From NCBI RefSeq assembly GCF_023734135.1, contig NZ_AP025730.1, positions 4,278,001 to 4,342,000 on the forward strand: a stretch of DNA of 64,000 nt, given 5' to 3'. The translations under genes were made by a program, and so were the position numbers. Of this stretch, positions 41,720-50,221 are shown one piece after another; position 1 is the stretch's first letter; the number at the start of each line of letters is the position of its first letter. Under the pieces are notes generated by a model that made no database searches, was not told the DNA's origin, and saw only the letters and a list, made by a program, of their open reading frames with translations. This DNA is from Sphaerotilus microaerophilus (lineage in GTDB: Bacteria; Pseudomonadota; Gammaproteobacteria; Burkholderiales; Burkholderiaceae_C).

Positions 41720-44126
41720 GCACGGTGGGCCGTGTGCTGGCAGCTGCCGGCACCGCCACAGCGCCGGGCCTGCCGTGCTCGACCATTGCTTGCGCCAATT
41801 CTTTGAGGCCCGGCGGGTGCTCGATGGTGAAGCTCAGGCTCACGCCATCATCTGCGTTCTCGGTGGCTGCAACGAAGCGTGCGCCTTGCGTCTTGACGAA
41901 CTCGGCAAAGCCTTGCACCAGCCAGCCTTGCAGCTGCGATGCGAACGCTTGCGAGGCGCCGGTCGGCAGGTTGTTCAAAGCGGCGCCAGCCGATTGCCCT
42001 GGGCGTTGGCCGGCGTGGATCAACCGAAGGCGACAGTCTGCGTCACCCGAAAAAATGCGCTTCAGCCGTGAGGCTATCGCGCGCTGGAAGCCGGCTGCCA
42101 GCTGCCCCAGGTTGGTCGACTGACGCAGCCGCACTGCGAGCTTCTGCGCCGTTGCTTCGCTGAAAAATACGCAGGTGCGCACCTGGTCCTGCTGCGCGTC
42201 GAGGCGGATCCTGACATGCAGCAGGCGCCGCAGGTGTGCGCGGTGATGGTGGCCGCTGCCGGATGCGAACAGGGGCCGCTTGCCAGGAATCGCGAGGTGG
42301 AACAGCCTCTGCCCTGCTGCGAGACTGCCGCCTGGCGACGCTGCTGGCGAGAGGCGCCCCAGCCCAGGCTTGCCCAGCAACACTGCTGCGGCCTGCGGCG
42401 TAAGCGGGTGCAACTGCGACGCGTTGACCTCGTCGCTTAGGCCTGGGCCCATTACTGCCCGCTCCGCACGTGCAATGTCACCGAGCGTGGTGCCCGGCAG
42501 GGTCTCGTACAAGTGCACTTGCGCGTCAACTTCGCCGCCTTCAGGCACGCTAAGCAGGTCTTGCAGGTATTCGGACAGTGGTGCACCTTCGAAGCTTTCA
42601 ACCTCATTCGCCATGTACGGAGAGATGCGCACCGTGAACACCTGCGAGCAGCGCTTGTAGCGCTTGCGCCCGCGCAGCGGCAACATCACCCAGGCGGCGT
42701 TAACACCGCCTTCCAGAAGCTCGGGCCGCTTGCGGTAGGTGCTTTCGGAGAACACCGCCGGCAGGTTCGCAGCGGCGGCCTGCTCAAAGGCTTCGAGTGC
42801 ATAGCCTTCCAGCAGCTCTTGGTTGTCGAGCACGTAATCGGGCAGCGAGGCGACACGGCTCACCATCTCCTCGACCGTCGAGGCCACCGCTGACGACGCG
42901 AGTTCGGCTTCATCAGACTCCGACATCTCCAGGTTCATGAGCTTCAAGCCAGCGTCGACCATGGCCCGCGACAATGCCGGCGCCTGCGCGGGGCCGATGA
43001 GGTTGGCGATCAGTTTGGCGACCAGTGGAGCCAGGAAGCCGATCACCCGCGGACGCCCAATCAGCCGGATGCCGAGCTTGAGCGCCGGCAACACAGCGGG
43101 CAGAAAGTTCTGCACATAGGGCTCCGCGCTTTCGCCTTGCTTAAGGTCGTTCAACTCGTTGATGAACTGCGCGCGTGCGTCGTCGAGCTCGGCGAACACT
43201 GGTGCACCTGAAGCAGATGTGGTCTCGATCGCTTGGGCTGTTTCCATTTCGAGCTCGATTTCGTCCTGCGACAGGAAAGCGCTTGCAATCTGCTGGTCGA
43301 ACTCTTGCTGCGGTGAGACGCCTTCGGCTCCGGCCACGTCCTGCACAGGTGACCCCGCGTCGGCTGCAGCAGGGGCCTGCAACGCTGCCGGCACAGCCAC
43401 TGGTGCGGACTTAGGCGCAGCAAAACCGAGCTTTTCGGCCAGCTTTTGCGCCACGGGTTGAACAGCCAATGGCAGGTAGCCGATGGCTCGTTGCAACACT
43501 CGATTGAGCAACGGCTTGATCAGCGCCTTCAGCTTTCTAAGGATGGGGCCAAGCCCGATCTGCTTGATGCCCTTCCAAGCCTTGCCAGCAGCCGACTTGA
43601 CAACTTTCCCGAGCTTCTTGGCTAGGCTACCAAAGAAATTCTCGAACTCGGGAGCGAGGTTCGATCCAGGTGTGTATTCGTCGAGGAACGAGTCGACCTC
43701 GTTATCGACGATGCCAGCCCCTTCGCGCGGTCCGAAGCGGTGCGCCACGCTGTCGACTACATGCTCCAACTCGTGAATCAGCGGCGCAAAGCGTTGCATC
43801 ACCAACCGGTCGGCTTCGGCGCGCGGCATGTCGGCGGCCAGTTGCTCATCGTGCATTGACCGGGCATGACACTGCAGTTCGAACAGGGCCTCATCGAATT
43901 CGTCGTCGTGCAGTTCGTTAATCAGTGCGGCATAGGCTTCACGCACCGGGTCTTCATAAGGGCTCTCCCCTTCAAGGACCTCATAGACCGACATGAAGGG
44001 CGAACGGGTTGCGAGCGCAGCCGACCGAACAGCGGCGGGAACTTCCGAACCTACTTCGACGGTGAAGCTGTCGAACGGCAAGAAAGGTGAGCGTGGAGCG
44101 GCAGTGCCACCGATATCGAGCGTCAT
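41685..44126 (-). CDS. Cassette gene E: large SPF-motif protein with HELEH site and cationic amphipathic blocks
   Basis: 813 residues; start at 44126 with AGGAG eight bases upstream. The N-terminus has SPF motifs at 13-15 and 42-44 and SPY at 55-57, with no signal peptide. Residues ~60-150 hold a putative zinc site LIHELEHVVDSVAHRF (H118, E119, H122), followed by NEVDSFLDEY, as in some DUF4157-like metallopeptidases. Residues 166-235 are an Arg/Lys-rich amphipathic block (for example LAKKLGKVVKSAAGKAWKG). A second basic hydrophobic block covers about 338-400 (RPRVIGFLAPLVAKLIANL). The remainder is unassigned. First gene of the cassette operon. Membrane activity is suggested by composition only. 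Confidence 0.8.
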   Translation of the reverse strand: MTLDIGGTAAPRSPFLPFDSFTVEVGSEVPAAVRSAALATRSPFMSVYEVLEGESPYEDPVREAYAALINELHDDEFDEALFELQCHARSMHDEQLAADMPRAEADRLVMQRFAPLIHELEHVVDSVAHRFGPREGAGIVDNEVDSFLDEYTPGSNLAPEFENFFGSLAKKLGKVVKSAAGKAWKGIKQIGLGPILRKLKALIKPLLNRVLQRAIGYLPLAVQPVAQKLAEKLGFAAPKSAPVAVPAALQAPAAADAGSPVQDVAGAEGVSPQQEFDQQIASAFLSQDEIELEMETAQAIETTSASGAPVFAELDDARAQFINELNDLKQGESAEPYVQNFLPAVLPALKLGIRLIGRPRVIGFLAPLVAKLIANLIGPAQAPALSRAMVDAGLKLMNLEMSESDEAELASSAVASTVEEMVSRVASLPDYVLDNQELLEGYALEAFEQAAAANLPAVFSESTYRKRPELLEGGVNAAWVMLPLRGRKRYKRCSQVFTVRISPYMANEVESFEGAPLSEYLQDLLSVPEGGEVDAQVHLYETLPGTTLGDIARAERAVMGPGLSDEVNASQLHPLTPQAAAVLLGKPGLGRLSPAASPGGSLAAGQRLFHLAIPGKRPLFASGSGHHHRAHLRRLLHVRIRLDAQQDQVRTCVFFSEATAQKLAVRLRQSTNLGQLAAGFQRAIASRLKRIFSGDADCRLRLIHAGQRPGQSAGAALNNLPTGASQAFASQLQGWLVQGFAEFVKTQGARFVAATENADDGVSLSFTIEHPPGLKELAQAMVEHGRPGAVAVPAAASTRPTVRVDVFPGHRCV

Positions 44127-44326
44127 GGGGTCGTCTCCTGATACGCAATGCAGGATTGAAATTGCACAATGAACGTTATCGTCGCGTCCTCAGTCGTAAG
44201 GACGCTGCTGCGGGCAGGTTTGGGAATCAGCATGGAAACAAGCTGCAGTTATCTGTCCACATGTTGCTAGTCGGCCCCTCTTCCCAAACAAAACAGCACG
44301 CGACAAACACACATCGTGGTCGCAGG

Positions 44327-44342
44327 GCCTAGATTTCTAGGC
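44327..44342. promoter_or_regulatory. Perfect 16-bp palindrome upstream of the cassette
   Basis: GCCTAGATTTCTAGGC: two 7-bp arms around a TT spacer, about 200 bp before gene E. It could be an operator for an unknown dimeric regulator or a short hairpin. No regulator gene is seen in the cassette. Confidence 0.4.
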
Positions 44343-44567
44343 ACGGAGCCTCGAAAATGAGTCCAGCGACTTTCTACGCGATCATGAAACTCGGGGCTGC
44401 CGCCGCAAGTGACTAAAGTCATCGAGCGCCCGCAATACACCCAGCCATTGCATGCAACCCCGCCCCTCAGAACGACTGCATCACCCGAGAGAGTTGATTC
44501 GTGGCAGACCGGAATTGACAGGAAACCTCAGAGCTCTTGGCGATCATGGCTTAGCTTCGTTTCTAAT

Positions 44568-44652
44568 CAGGTGACCGAATCGACGACCCAAGTGCCGGTG
44601 CTGCAGGAATTCGAGGAACTGAAGGATCCAAGGCAGCCGGATCGGCGCCCGC
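44568..44652 (+). pseudogene. Possible N-terminal remnant of an ISAs1-like transposase
   Basis: A plus-strand frame reads VPVLQEFEELKDPRQPDRR, resembling the N-terminal LLxxFxxLPDPRRP motif of ISAs1/H-repeat transposases. Similarity is lost after this motif. It would lie opposite in orientation to the remnant at 34412-34612. Weak call based on one short motif. Confidence 0.25.
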
Positions 44653-44727
44653 AACGGGGCAGTTGCCGGCATGAGGTGAGGCCGTTGCACGCGAGGGGCG
44701 GGCAGTTGCCCGTGCAGATCGGCGCCG

Positions 44728-45516
44728 TCAGCCGAGTTTTTGCCGCGCCGACTCGTACAGGCAGATCGCCGCGGCGGCCGCCACGTTGATGGACTCCTCG
44801 CCGCCCGGCTGCGGGATGCGCACCGTCAGTGCGCAGCGCTGCAGCAAGGCGGCGTCGACACCCTGCCCTTCGTGGCCGAACACCCAGGCGCAGGGCGCGG
44901 GCAGGTGCAGCGCCGGCAGGACGTGCTCGGCGTGCGAGCTGGTGGCGATCAGTGGCACGCCCAGGCCGGCCAGGTCGTCTGAGACCAGGCCCTCGACCAG
45001 GTGCAGGGCAAAGTGCGCGCCCATGCCGGCGCGCAGCACCTTGGGCGACCACAGCGCCGCCGTGCCCTTGAGGGCCAGCACCTGCTGGACGCCCAGCGCC
45101 GCGGCGCTGCGCAGGATGGTGCCGACGTTGCCCGGGTCCTGCAGCCGGTCGAGCAGCACGGCGCTCGCCCCCGCAAGTGGGCGCGCCGCCTCGCCGGCCG
45201 GCAGGCCGAGCAGGAAGCCCAGCGACACCGGCGTCTCCAGCGAGCTGACCTCGCCGAGCAGGGTGTCGTCGAGCACGAAGACCTCCGGCGCCTGCAGGGC
45301 AATGGTCCGTGGGCCCGGCTGCAGCCAGGCGCTGGCACCGATCACCGCGCACAGCGGTACGCCACCACGGGCCAGCAGCGCACTGCAGAGGTGGTCGCCC
45401 TCCAGCCAGATGCGGCCCAGCTTGCGGTAGGCGCCCGGGTCCTGCGCGAGCCGGCGCAGGTCCTTGACCAGCGCGTGGCTGCGCGAGCTGATGGGGCGTA
45501 CTGCAGGCATGGTCAT
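44728..45516 (-). CDS. TrmH/SpoU-family RNA 2'-O-methyltransferase
   Basis: 262-residue SPOUT methyltransferase, closest in layout to RlmB/TsnR-type rRNA methylases. The N-terminal substrate-binding region ([20 protein letters not shown]) precedes the knotted SPOUT domain with motif 1 [20 protein letters not shown], motif 2 [10 protein letters not shown] and motif 3 [20 protein letters not shown]. The target nucleotide is not known. Its start overlaps the rnhB stop by 4 bp. In relatives this gene commonly sits near ppsR, so the cassette interrupts that adjacency; that comparison is from memory. Confidence 0.9.
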   Translation of the reverse strand: MTMPAVRPISSRSHALVKDLRRLAQDPGAYRKLGRIWLEGDHLCSALLARGGVPLCAVIGASAWLQPGPRTIALQAPEVFVLDDTLLGEVSSLETPVSLGFLLGLPAGEAARPLAGASAVLLDRLQDPGNVGTILRSAAALGVQQVLALKGTAALWSPKVLRAGMGAHFALHLVEGLVSDDLAGLGVPLIATSSHAEHVLPALHLPAPCAWVFGHEGQGVDAALLQRCALTVRIPQPGGEESINVAAAAAICLYESARQKLG

Positions 45517-46202
45517 GGCGCGCTCCCCAAGGACTCCGCCGCTGCACGCACCGGCGGGTCCAACGCAGCACGCACCGGTGCGAAAGAGCGCCGGTGGGCC
45601 GGGCTGGCGCCGTGCTGGCCGAGCGCGGCCAGGTGCGCCGGCGTCGGGTAGCCCTTGTGCACGTCGAAGCCGTAGCTGGGGAAGCGCTCGTGCAGCTGCA
45701 GGCAGAGCCGGTCGCGGTGCACCTTGGCCAGGATCGACGCGGCCGAGATCGCCTGCACCTTGGCATCGCCCTTGACGATGGCCTCGGCCGGCATCGGCAG
45801 CACCGGCAGGCGGTTGCCATCGACCAGCACCAGGCCCGGACGCAGGCGCAGGCCCTCGACGGCACGGCGCATCGCCAACAGCGTGGCCTGGAGGATGTTC
45901 AGGCGGTCGATCTCCTCGACGCTGGCTTCGGCGATGCAGCAGGCCAAGGACTTGGCACGGATCTCGTCGAACAGCAGCGCGCGGCGGCGTTCGGTCAGCA
46001 CCTTCGAGTCGGCGAGCCCGGCCACCGGCTGCTGGTCATCGAGGATCACCGCCGCCGCCACCACCGGCCCAGCCAGCGGACCGCGCCCGGCCTCGTCCAC
46101 CCCGGCGACCAGGCCCCCGTGGCCGAAGGAGAGCGCGAACTGCTCGCCGGGCCGTGCGGAGGCCCCGCGGCGATCAACGGCCGAGGACTTGCGCGATGGC
46201 AT
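45513..46202 (-). CDS. rnhB: Ribonuclease HII
   Basis: 229-residue RNase that removes ribonucleotides and RNA-DNA hybrids from DNA. The catalytic acidic residues are in [20 protein letters not shown] (D-E-x-G-R-G), [10 protein letters not shown] and [11 protein letters not shown], with Asp in [14 protein letters not shown]. It overlaps lpxB by 29 bp and the methyltransferase gene by 4 bp, so the start may lie slightly further in. Confidence 0.96.
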   Translation of the reverse strand: MPSRKSSAVDRRGASARPGEQFALSFGHGGLVAGVDEAGRGPLAGPVVAAAVILDDQQPVAGLADSKVLTERRRALLFDEIRAKSLACCIAEASVEEIDRLNILQATLLAMRRAVEGLRLRPGLVLVDGNRLPVLPMPAEAIVKGDAKVQAISAASILAKVHRDRLCLQLHERFPSYGFDVHKGYPTPAHLAALGQHGASPAHRRSFAPVRAALDPPVRAAAESLGSAP

Positions 46203-47319
46203 CGGTGGCGCGCCGGGCAGTGCCCTGGCGCAGCAGGTGGTGCAGCTCGGAGAAGCGCTCGGCCACGCGGGCGCAGCGGTTGGCGTCGTCGAGCCAGGCC
46301 CGCGCCGCCGATGCGATCGCCACCGGCGTGGCGGCGTCCTGGATCAGCTCGGGCACGATGAACTCGCGCGCCAGGATGTTGGGCAGGCCCACCCAGGGCA
46401 GGTAGGCCATGCGCCGCATGATCAGGTGGCTCAGCCAGTGCAGGTGGTAGACGATCACCATCGGCCGCTTGAACAGCGCCGCCTCCAGCGTCGCGGTGCC
46501 GCTGGCGATCAGCGTCAGGTCGCAGGCGGCCAGCGCGTCGTGGGATTGGCCGTCGAGCAATTGCACTGACAGGTCGGGGGCGTGCAGGGCCAGCATCGGC
46601 TCCAGCAGCGCGCGCACGCCCGGCGCCACCGGCAGCAGGAAGCGGGTGTGGGGCCGGGTGCGGCGCAACTCCACCGCTGCGGCAAGCAGGCGCGGCGCGA
46701 TATGCGTCACCTCGCCGCGTCGGCTGCCCGGCAGCAGGGCGACCACCTCGTCGGCTTCGGCCAGGCCCAGCTTCGCCCGGGCGGCCGCGCGCGGCACCTC
46801 GAGCGGGATGGCATCGGCCAGCGGGTGGCCGACGTAGGTCGCGGCGATGCCGGCGCGCTGGTAGATCTCCGGCTCGAACGGGAAGAGGCAGAGCACGTGG
46901 TCCACCGCAGAGCGGATCTTGTCGATGCGCCCGCCGCGCCAGGCCCAGATCGACGGGCTGACGAAGTGGATGCTGCGCAGCCCGGCGGCCTTCAGGCGCG
47001 CCTCCAGGCCGAGGTTGAAGTCGGGCGCGTCGACACCGATGAAGGCGTCCGGCCGCTCGTGCAGCAGGCGGTCGCCCAGCTCGCGGCGGATGCCGGCGAT
47101 CTCGCGGTAGTGCCTGAGCGCATCGACGTAGCCGAACACTGCCAGCTTGTCCTGCAGCCACCAGCTCTCGAAGCCCTGGGCGATCATCTTCGGCCCGCCG
47201 ATGCCCTGGGCACTCAGCGCCGGCCAGCGCTCGCGCAACGCGCCGAGCAGCAGGCTGGCAAGCAAGTCACCGGAGGTCTCGCCGGCGACCAGCGCCAGCC
47301 GCGGATCGGCCATGGTCAT
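46174..47319 (-). CDS. lpxB: Lipid-A-disaccharide synthase
   Basis: 381-residue GT19 glycosyltransferase joining UDP-2,3-diacylglucosamine and lipid X in the lipid A pathway, at the inner face of the inner membrane. Motifs are [77 protein letters not shown] and [20 protein letters not shown] second ATG two codons in ([11 protein letters not shown]) could be the start. It lies 11 bp after lpxA. Confidence 0.97.
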   Translation of the reverse strand: MTMADPRLALVAGETSGDLLASLLLGALRERWPALSAQGIGGPKMIAQGFESWWLQDKLAVFGYVDALRHYREIAGIRRELGDRLLHERPDAFIGVDAPDFNLGLEARLKAAGLRSIHFVSPSIWAWRGGRIDKIRSAVDHVLCLFPFEPEIYQRAGIAATYVGHPLADAIPLEVPRAAARAKLGLAEADEVVALLPGSRRGEVTHIAPRLLAAAVELRRTRPHTRFLLPVAPGVRALLEPMLALHAPDLSVQLLDGQSHDALAACDLTLIASGTATLEAALFKRPMVIVYHLHWLSHLIMRRMAYLPWVGLPNILAREFIVPELIQDAATPVAIASAARAWLDDANRCARVAERFSELHHLLRQGTARRATDAIAQVLGR

Positions 47320-47330
47320 CGCAGGCAGGC

Positions 47331-48119
47331 TCAGCGCACGATGCCGCGCTTGGCGGCGGCCAGGAAGTCGAGCATCACGGCAATGTCGGCATCGGCGCCT
47401 TCGACCGAGCCGCGCAGCGCACCGATCTGCGCCACCGCCTGGTCGAGCGGCAGCGAGGAGCGGTACAGCAGCTTGTGCATCTGCCGGATCACCGCGATGC
47501 GCTCGGGGGAGAAATCACGCCGCTTCAGCCCCGTGAGGTTGACCGCGCGCGCCGCCAGCGGGTGGCCGTCCACCGTCATGTAGGGTGGCACGTCCTGCGC
47601 GACGTGGGCCTGGAAGCCCACCATTGCATGCGCGCCGACGTGGCAGAACTGGTGCACGCCCGTCAGCCCGCCGATCACCGCCCAGTCGCCGACGTGTACA
47701 TGCCCGGCCAGCGTGGCGTTGTTGGCCAGCACGCAGTGGTCGCCCAGCTGCACGTCGTGCGCCAGGTGCACGTAGGCCATGATCCAGTTGTCGCTGCCGA
47801 TGCGGGTGACACCCTGCTCCTTGAAGGTGCCGGTGTTGAAGGTGCAGAACTCGCGCACGGTGTTGCGGTCGCCGATCACCAGCTCGGTGACCTCGCCGCC
47901 ATGGCTCATGTCCTGCGGCATCGCGCCGATCGACGAGAACTGGAAGAAGCGGTTGTCGCAGCCGATCGTCGTGCGGCCCTCGACCACGCAGTGCGGGCCG
48001 ATCACCGTGCCGGCACCGATGCACACCTCGGGGCCGATGATCGCGTAGGGGCCGATGCTGACGTTGTCGGCGAGTTGCGCCTTCGGATCGACGATCGCGC
48101 TCGGGTGGATCTGCGCCAT
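47331..48119 (-). CDS. lpxA: UDP-N-acetylglucosamine acyltransferase
   Basis: 262-residue left-handed beta-helix enzyme for the first step of lipid A synthesis. The start [20 protein letters not shown] at 48119 fits the family; a longer open frame reads back over fabZ and is rejected. The catalytic His is in [12 protein letters not shown], and hexapeptide repeats run through residues ~10-185. The C-terminal helices include [18 protein letters not shown]. It is 11 bp after fabZ. Confidence 0.98.
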   Translation of the reverse strand: MAQIHPSAIVDPKAQLADNVSIGPYAIIGPEVCIGAGTVIGPHCVVEGRTTIGCDNRFFQFSSIGAMPQDMSHGGEVTELVIGDRNTVREFCTFNTGTFKEQGVTRIGSDNWIMAYVHLAHDVQLGDHCVLANNATLAGHVHVGDWAVIGGLTGVHQFCHVGAHAMVGFQAHVAQDVPPYMTVDGHPLAARAVNLTGLKRRDFSPERIAVIRQMHKLLYRSSLPLDQAVAQIGALRGSVEGADADIAVMLDFLAAAKRGIVR

Positions 48120-48130
48120 GCCGCCCCGCC

Positions 48131-48580
48131 TTACTCGACGCGGCGCTTGGTGCACATCAGCGAGGCCTCGCAGACCACGTCGCCGCCCACCAGCGCCCTG
48201 GCGTTGAACTTGTAGATGCCCGCGCGTACGCGGTCGATCGACACGTCCAGCATCAGCTGGTCGCCCGGCTCGACCGGGCGCTTGAAGCGCGCGCCGTCGA
48301 TGCCGGCGAAGTAGAACACCGTCTTGTCGTCCAGTTCCGTGTCCTCGGTGGCGAAGGACAGCAGGCCGGCGGCCTGCGCCAGCGCCTCCAGGATCAGCAC
48401 GCCGGGCATCACCGGTCGGTTCGGGAAGTGCCCCGTGAACTGCGGCTCGTTGATGGTGACGTTCTTGACCGCCAGGATGCGCACGCCCTTCTCCAGTTCG
48501 ACCACCCGGTCGACCAGCAGGAAGGGATAGCGGTGCGGCAGCTTTTTCAGGACCTGGTGGATGTCCAAGGCGGTAGTCAT
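48131..48580 (-). CDS. fabZ: 3-hydroxyacyl-ACP dehydratase FabZ
   Basis: 149-residue hot-dog-fold dehydratase of fatty-acid elongation. The start region [20 protein letters not shown] and the active-site His in [21 protein letters not shown] (with the catalytic Glu of the same helix) are diagnostic. It overlaps lpxD by 4 bp, so lpxD-fabZ-lpxA-lpxB are read as a coupled set balancing lipid A and phospholipid precursors. Confidence 0.97.
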   Translation of the reverse strand: MTTALDIHQVLKKLPHRYPFLLVDRVVELEKGVRILAVKNVTINEPQFTGHFPNRPVMPGVLILEALAQAAGLLSFATEDTELDDKTVFYFAGIDGARFKRPVEPGDQLMLDVSIDRVRAGIYKFNARALVGGDVVCEASLMCTKRRVE

Positions 48581-49656
48581 GGGCGGATCTTCTTTTCGAG
48601 GTTGCGCATGCGCTCACGCAGGCCATGCAGGCGGCGCAGCGTGGCAGCGTTCTTTTCCCAATCGGCGTGTTCCTCCAACGGGTACACGCCGGTGTAGTGA
48701 CCGGGCTTGGTCAGCGAGCTCATCACCAAGCTGGCGGCCGAGACGTGCACGCCGTCGGCAATCGAGATGTGGCCGACGATGTTGGCCGCACCTCCGATGG
48801 TGCAGCCGCTGCCGATGCGGGTGCTGCCGGCCACCGCGGCGCAGCCGGCCATCGCGGTGCGCTCGCCGATCTGCACGTTGTGGGCGATCTGGATCAGGTT
48901 GTCCAGCTTGACGCCCGAGCCGATCACCGTGTCGTCCAATGCGCCACGGTCGATGCAGGTGTTGGCGCCGATCTCGACGTCGTCGCCGATCCACACGCCG
49001 CCCAGCTGTTCGATCTTCACCCAGCCCGCGGCGCTCGGCGCAAAGCCGAAGCCGTCCGCACCGACCACCACGCCGCTGTGCAGCAGGCAGCGCGCGCCGA
49101 CACGGGTGCCGTGCATCAGCACGACGTTGGGCGCCAACCGAGTGTGGGCGCCGATCTCCACGCCCGCACCGATGTGGCAGAGCGCGCCGATGTGCGCGCC
49201 CTCGCCCAGCACTGCGCCGGGCTCGACCACCGCCTGTGCGCCGATGAGGACGCCGGGGCCGACCTGCACGTCTGCTGCGACGGCCGCACTGGGGTGGATG
49301 CCGCTCGGCGCGGCGGGTCGGCAGCGCGCCGCCCACCACTGCGTGAGGCGGGCGAAGTAGAGGTAGGAGTCGGGCGTGACGATCAGTGCGGGCCGCTGAG
49401 ACGCTGCCTCGCGCATCGCCGGGGCGACGATCACGCAGGCGGCCTGCGTCTGGCCCAGTTGCACTTGGTAGCGCGCACTGGCCAGGAAGGCCACGGTCTG
49501 TTCGTCCGCGCTGTCCAGCGGGGCGATGCGCTGGATGCGCACCTCGCCATCGCCGACCAATTCACCGCCGAGCGCGGCCACCAGATCGGCGACCCGCACG
49601 GGCTGTGGCAGCACCGTGCCGCGGTGCTGCGGCTGGGCTGCCGCGGTGGCGCTCAC
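48577..49656 (-). CDS. lpxD: UDP-3-O-acylglucosamine N-acyltransferase
   Basis: 359-residue third enzyme of lipid A synthesis. It starts with GTG, overlapping the skp stop (GTGA). The N-terminal uridine-binding domain ([20 protein letters not shown]) precedes left-handed beta-helix hexapeptides. The catalytic His is in [15 protein letters not shown] and the C-terminal helix is [16 protein letters not shown]. Confidence 0.97.
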   Translation of the reverse strand: MSATAAAQPQHRGTVLPQPVRVADLVAALGGELVGDGEVRIQRIAPLDSADEQTVAFLASARYQVQLGQTQAACVIVAPAMREAASQRPALIVTPDSYLYFARLTQWWAARCRPAAPSGIHPSAAVAADVQVGPGVLIGAQAVVEPGAVLGEGAHIGALCHIGAGVEIGAHTRLAPNVVLMHGTRVGARCLLHSGVVVGADGFGFAPSAAGWVKIEQLGGVWIGDDVEIGANTCIDRGALDDTVIGSGVKLDNLIQIAHNVQIGERTAMAGCAAVAGSTRIGSGCTIGGAANIVGHISIADGVHVSAASLVMSSLTKPGHYTGVYPLEEHADWEKNAATLRRLHGLRERMRNLEKKIRP

Positions 49657-50192
49657 TTGGCTGCGGAGGCCGCGTTCAGCGCGCGGATGACCTTGTCGGT
49701 GATGTCCACGCGGGCGCTGGCGAACACCGCATCCTGCAGGATCAGGTCGTACTTCTCCTGCTCCCAGATCTGCTTGATGACGCGGTTGGCGCGCTCGACC
49801 ACCGAGGACAGTTCCTCGTTCTTGCGCTGCGTGAGGTCTTCCTGGAACTCGCGGCGCTTGCGCTGCAGATCCCGCTCCTGCTCGACCAGGTCACGCTGCC
49901 GGCGGCCGCGCTCGGACTCGGCCAGCGTCGGCTGCTCCTTCTCGAAGCGGTCGGCCGCGGCCTTCAGGCGCAGCGCAGCGTCGTTGAGTTCCTTGTCGCG
50001 CTTGCTGAACTCGGTCTCCAGCTTGGACTGGGCCGCCTTGGCCGGCACAGCGTCGCGCAGCACGCGGTCGCTGTTCACGTAGCCGATTTTCAGTTCCTGC
50101 GCCATGGCAGCAGGGGCCATGGCGGCCACCGAGCACGCCAGCGCCACAGCGGCGGACAGCGAACGGAGCAGCGCACGAGAAGAGGATGTCAT
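49653..50192 (-). CDS. skp: Periplasmic chaperone Skp (OmpH family)
   Basis: 179-residue periplasmic chaperone carrying unfolded outer-membrane proteins to BamA. ATG at 50192 is chosen; an in-frame TTG eight codons earlier is less likely. A signal peptide ([20 protein letters not shown]... ending AAMAQ) precedes [20 protein letters not shown]. Long charged helices form the jellyfish tentacles (for example [20 protein letters not shown]). It lies 29 bp after bamA. Confidence 0.95.
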   Translation of the reverse strand: MTSSSRALLRSLSAAVALACSVAAMAPAAMAQELKIGYVNSDRVLRDAVPAKAAQSKLETEFSKRDKELNDAALRLKAAADRFEKEQPTLAESERGRRQRDLVEQERDLQRKRREFQEDLTQRKNEELSSVVERANRVIKQIWEQEKYDLILQDAVFASARVDITDKVIRALNAASAAK

Positions 50193-50221
50193 GGTCAACG
50201 GACTCGAAAGACTCAAAGGGC

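Larger units (their letters stand above)
44127..44727. other. Right-hand cassette flank, 601 bp without a supported gene
   Basis: This stretch is visibly more AT-rich than the housekeeping flanks. Its left part must carry the cassette promoter; I see no strong -35/-10 pair. It contains a 16-bp perfect palindrome (44327-44342) and a possible transposase N-terminal remnant (44568-44652). The sequence GGCAGTTGCC occurs twice near 44659 and 44703. The open frame of 126 codons starting at 44409 shows no coding features apart from the transposase-like stretch. Confidence 0.5.

Noticed and set aside
34625..44126. Interpretation of the cassette as an extracellular contractile injection system or type VI locus
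   Set aside because: No sheath, tube, baseplate, spike or ATPase gene is present; at most the proteins could be cargo or associated factors.
34400..44730. Search for direct-repeat target duplications or tRNA attachment sites bounding the cassette
   Set aside because: No tRNA gene and no convincing long direct repeat was found by eye at the two edges.
44409..44789. 126-codon plus-strand frame at the right cassette edge
   Set aside because: No convincing ribosome binding site and it runs into the methyltransferase gene; only a short transposase-like stretch is noteworthy and is listed separately.
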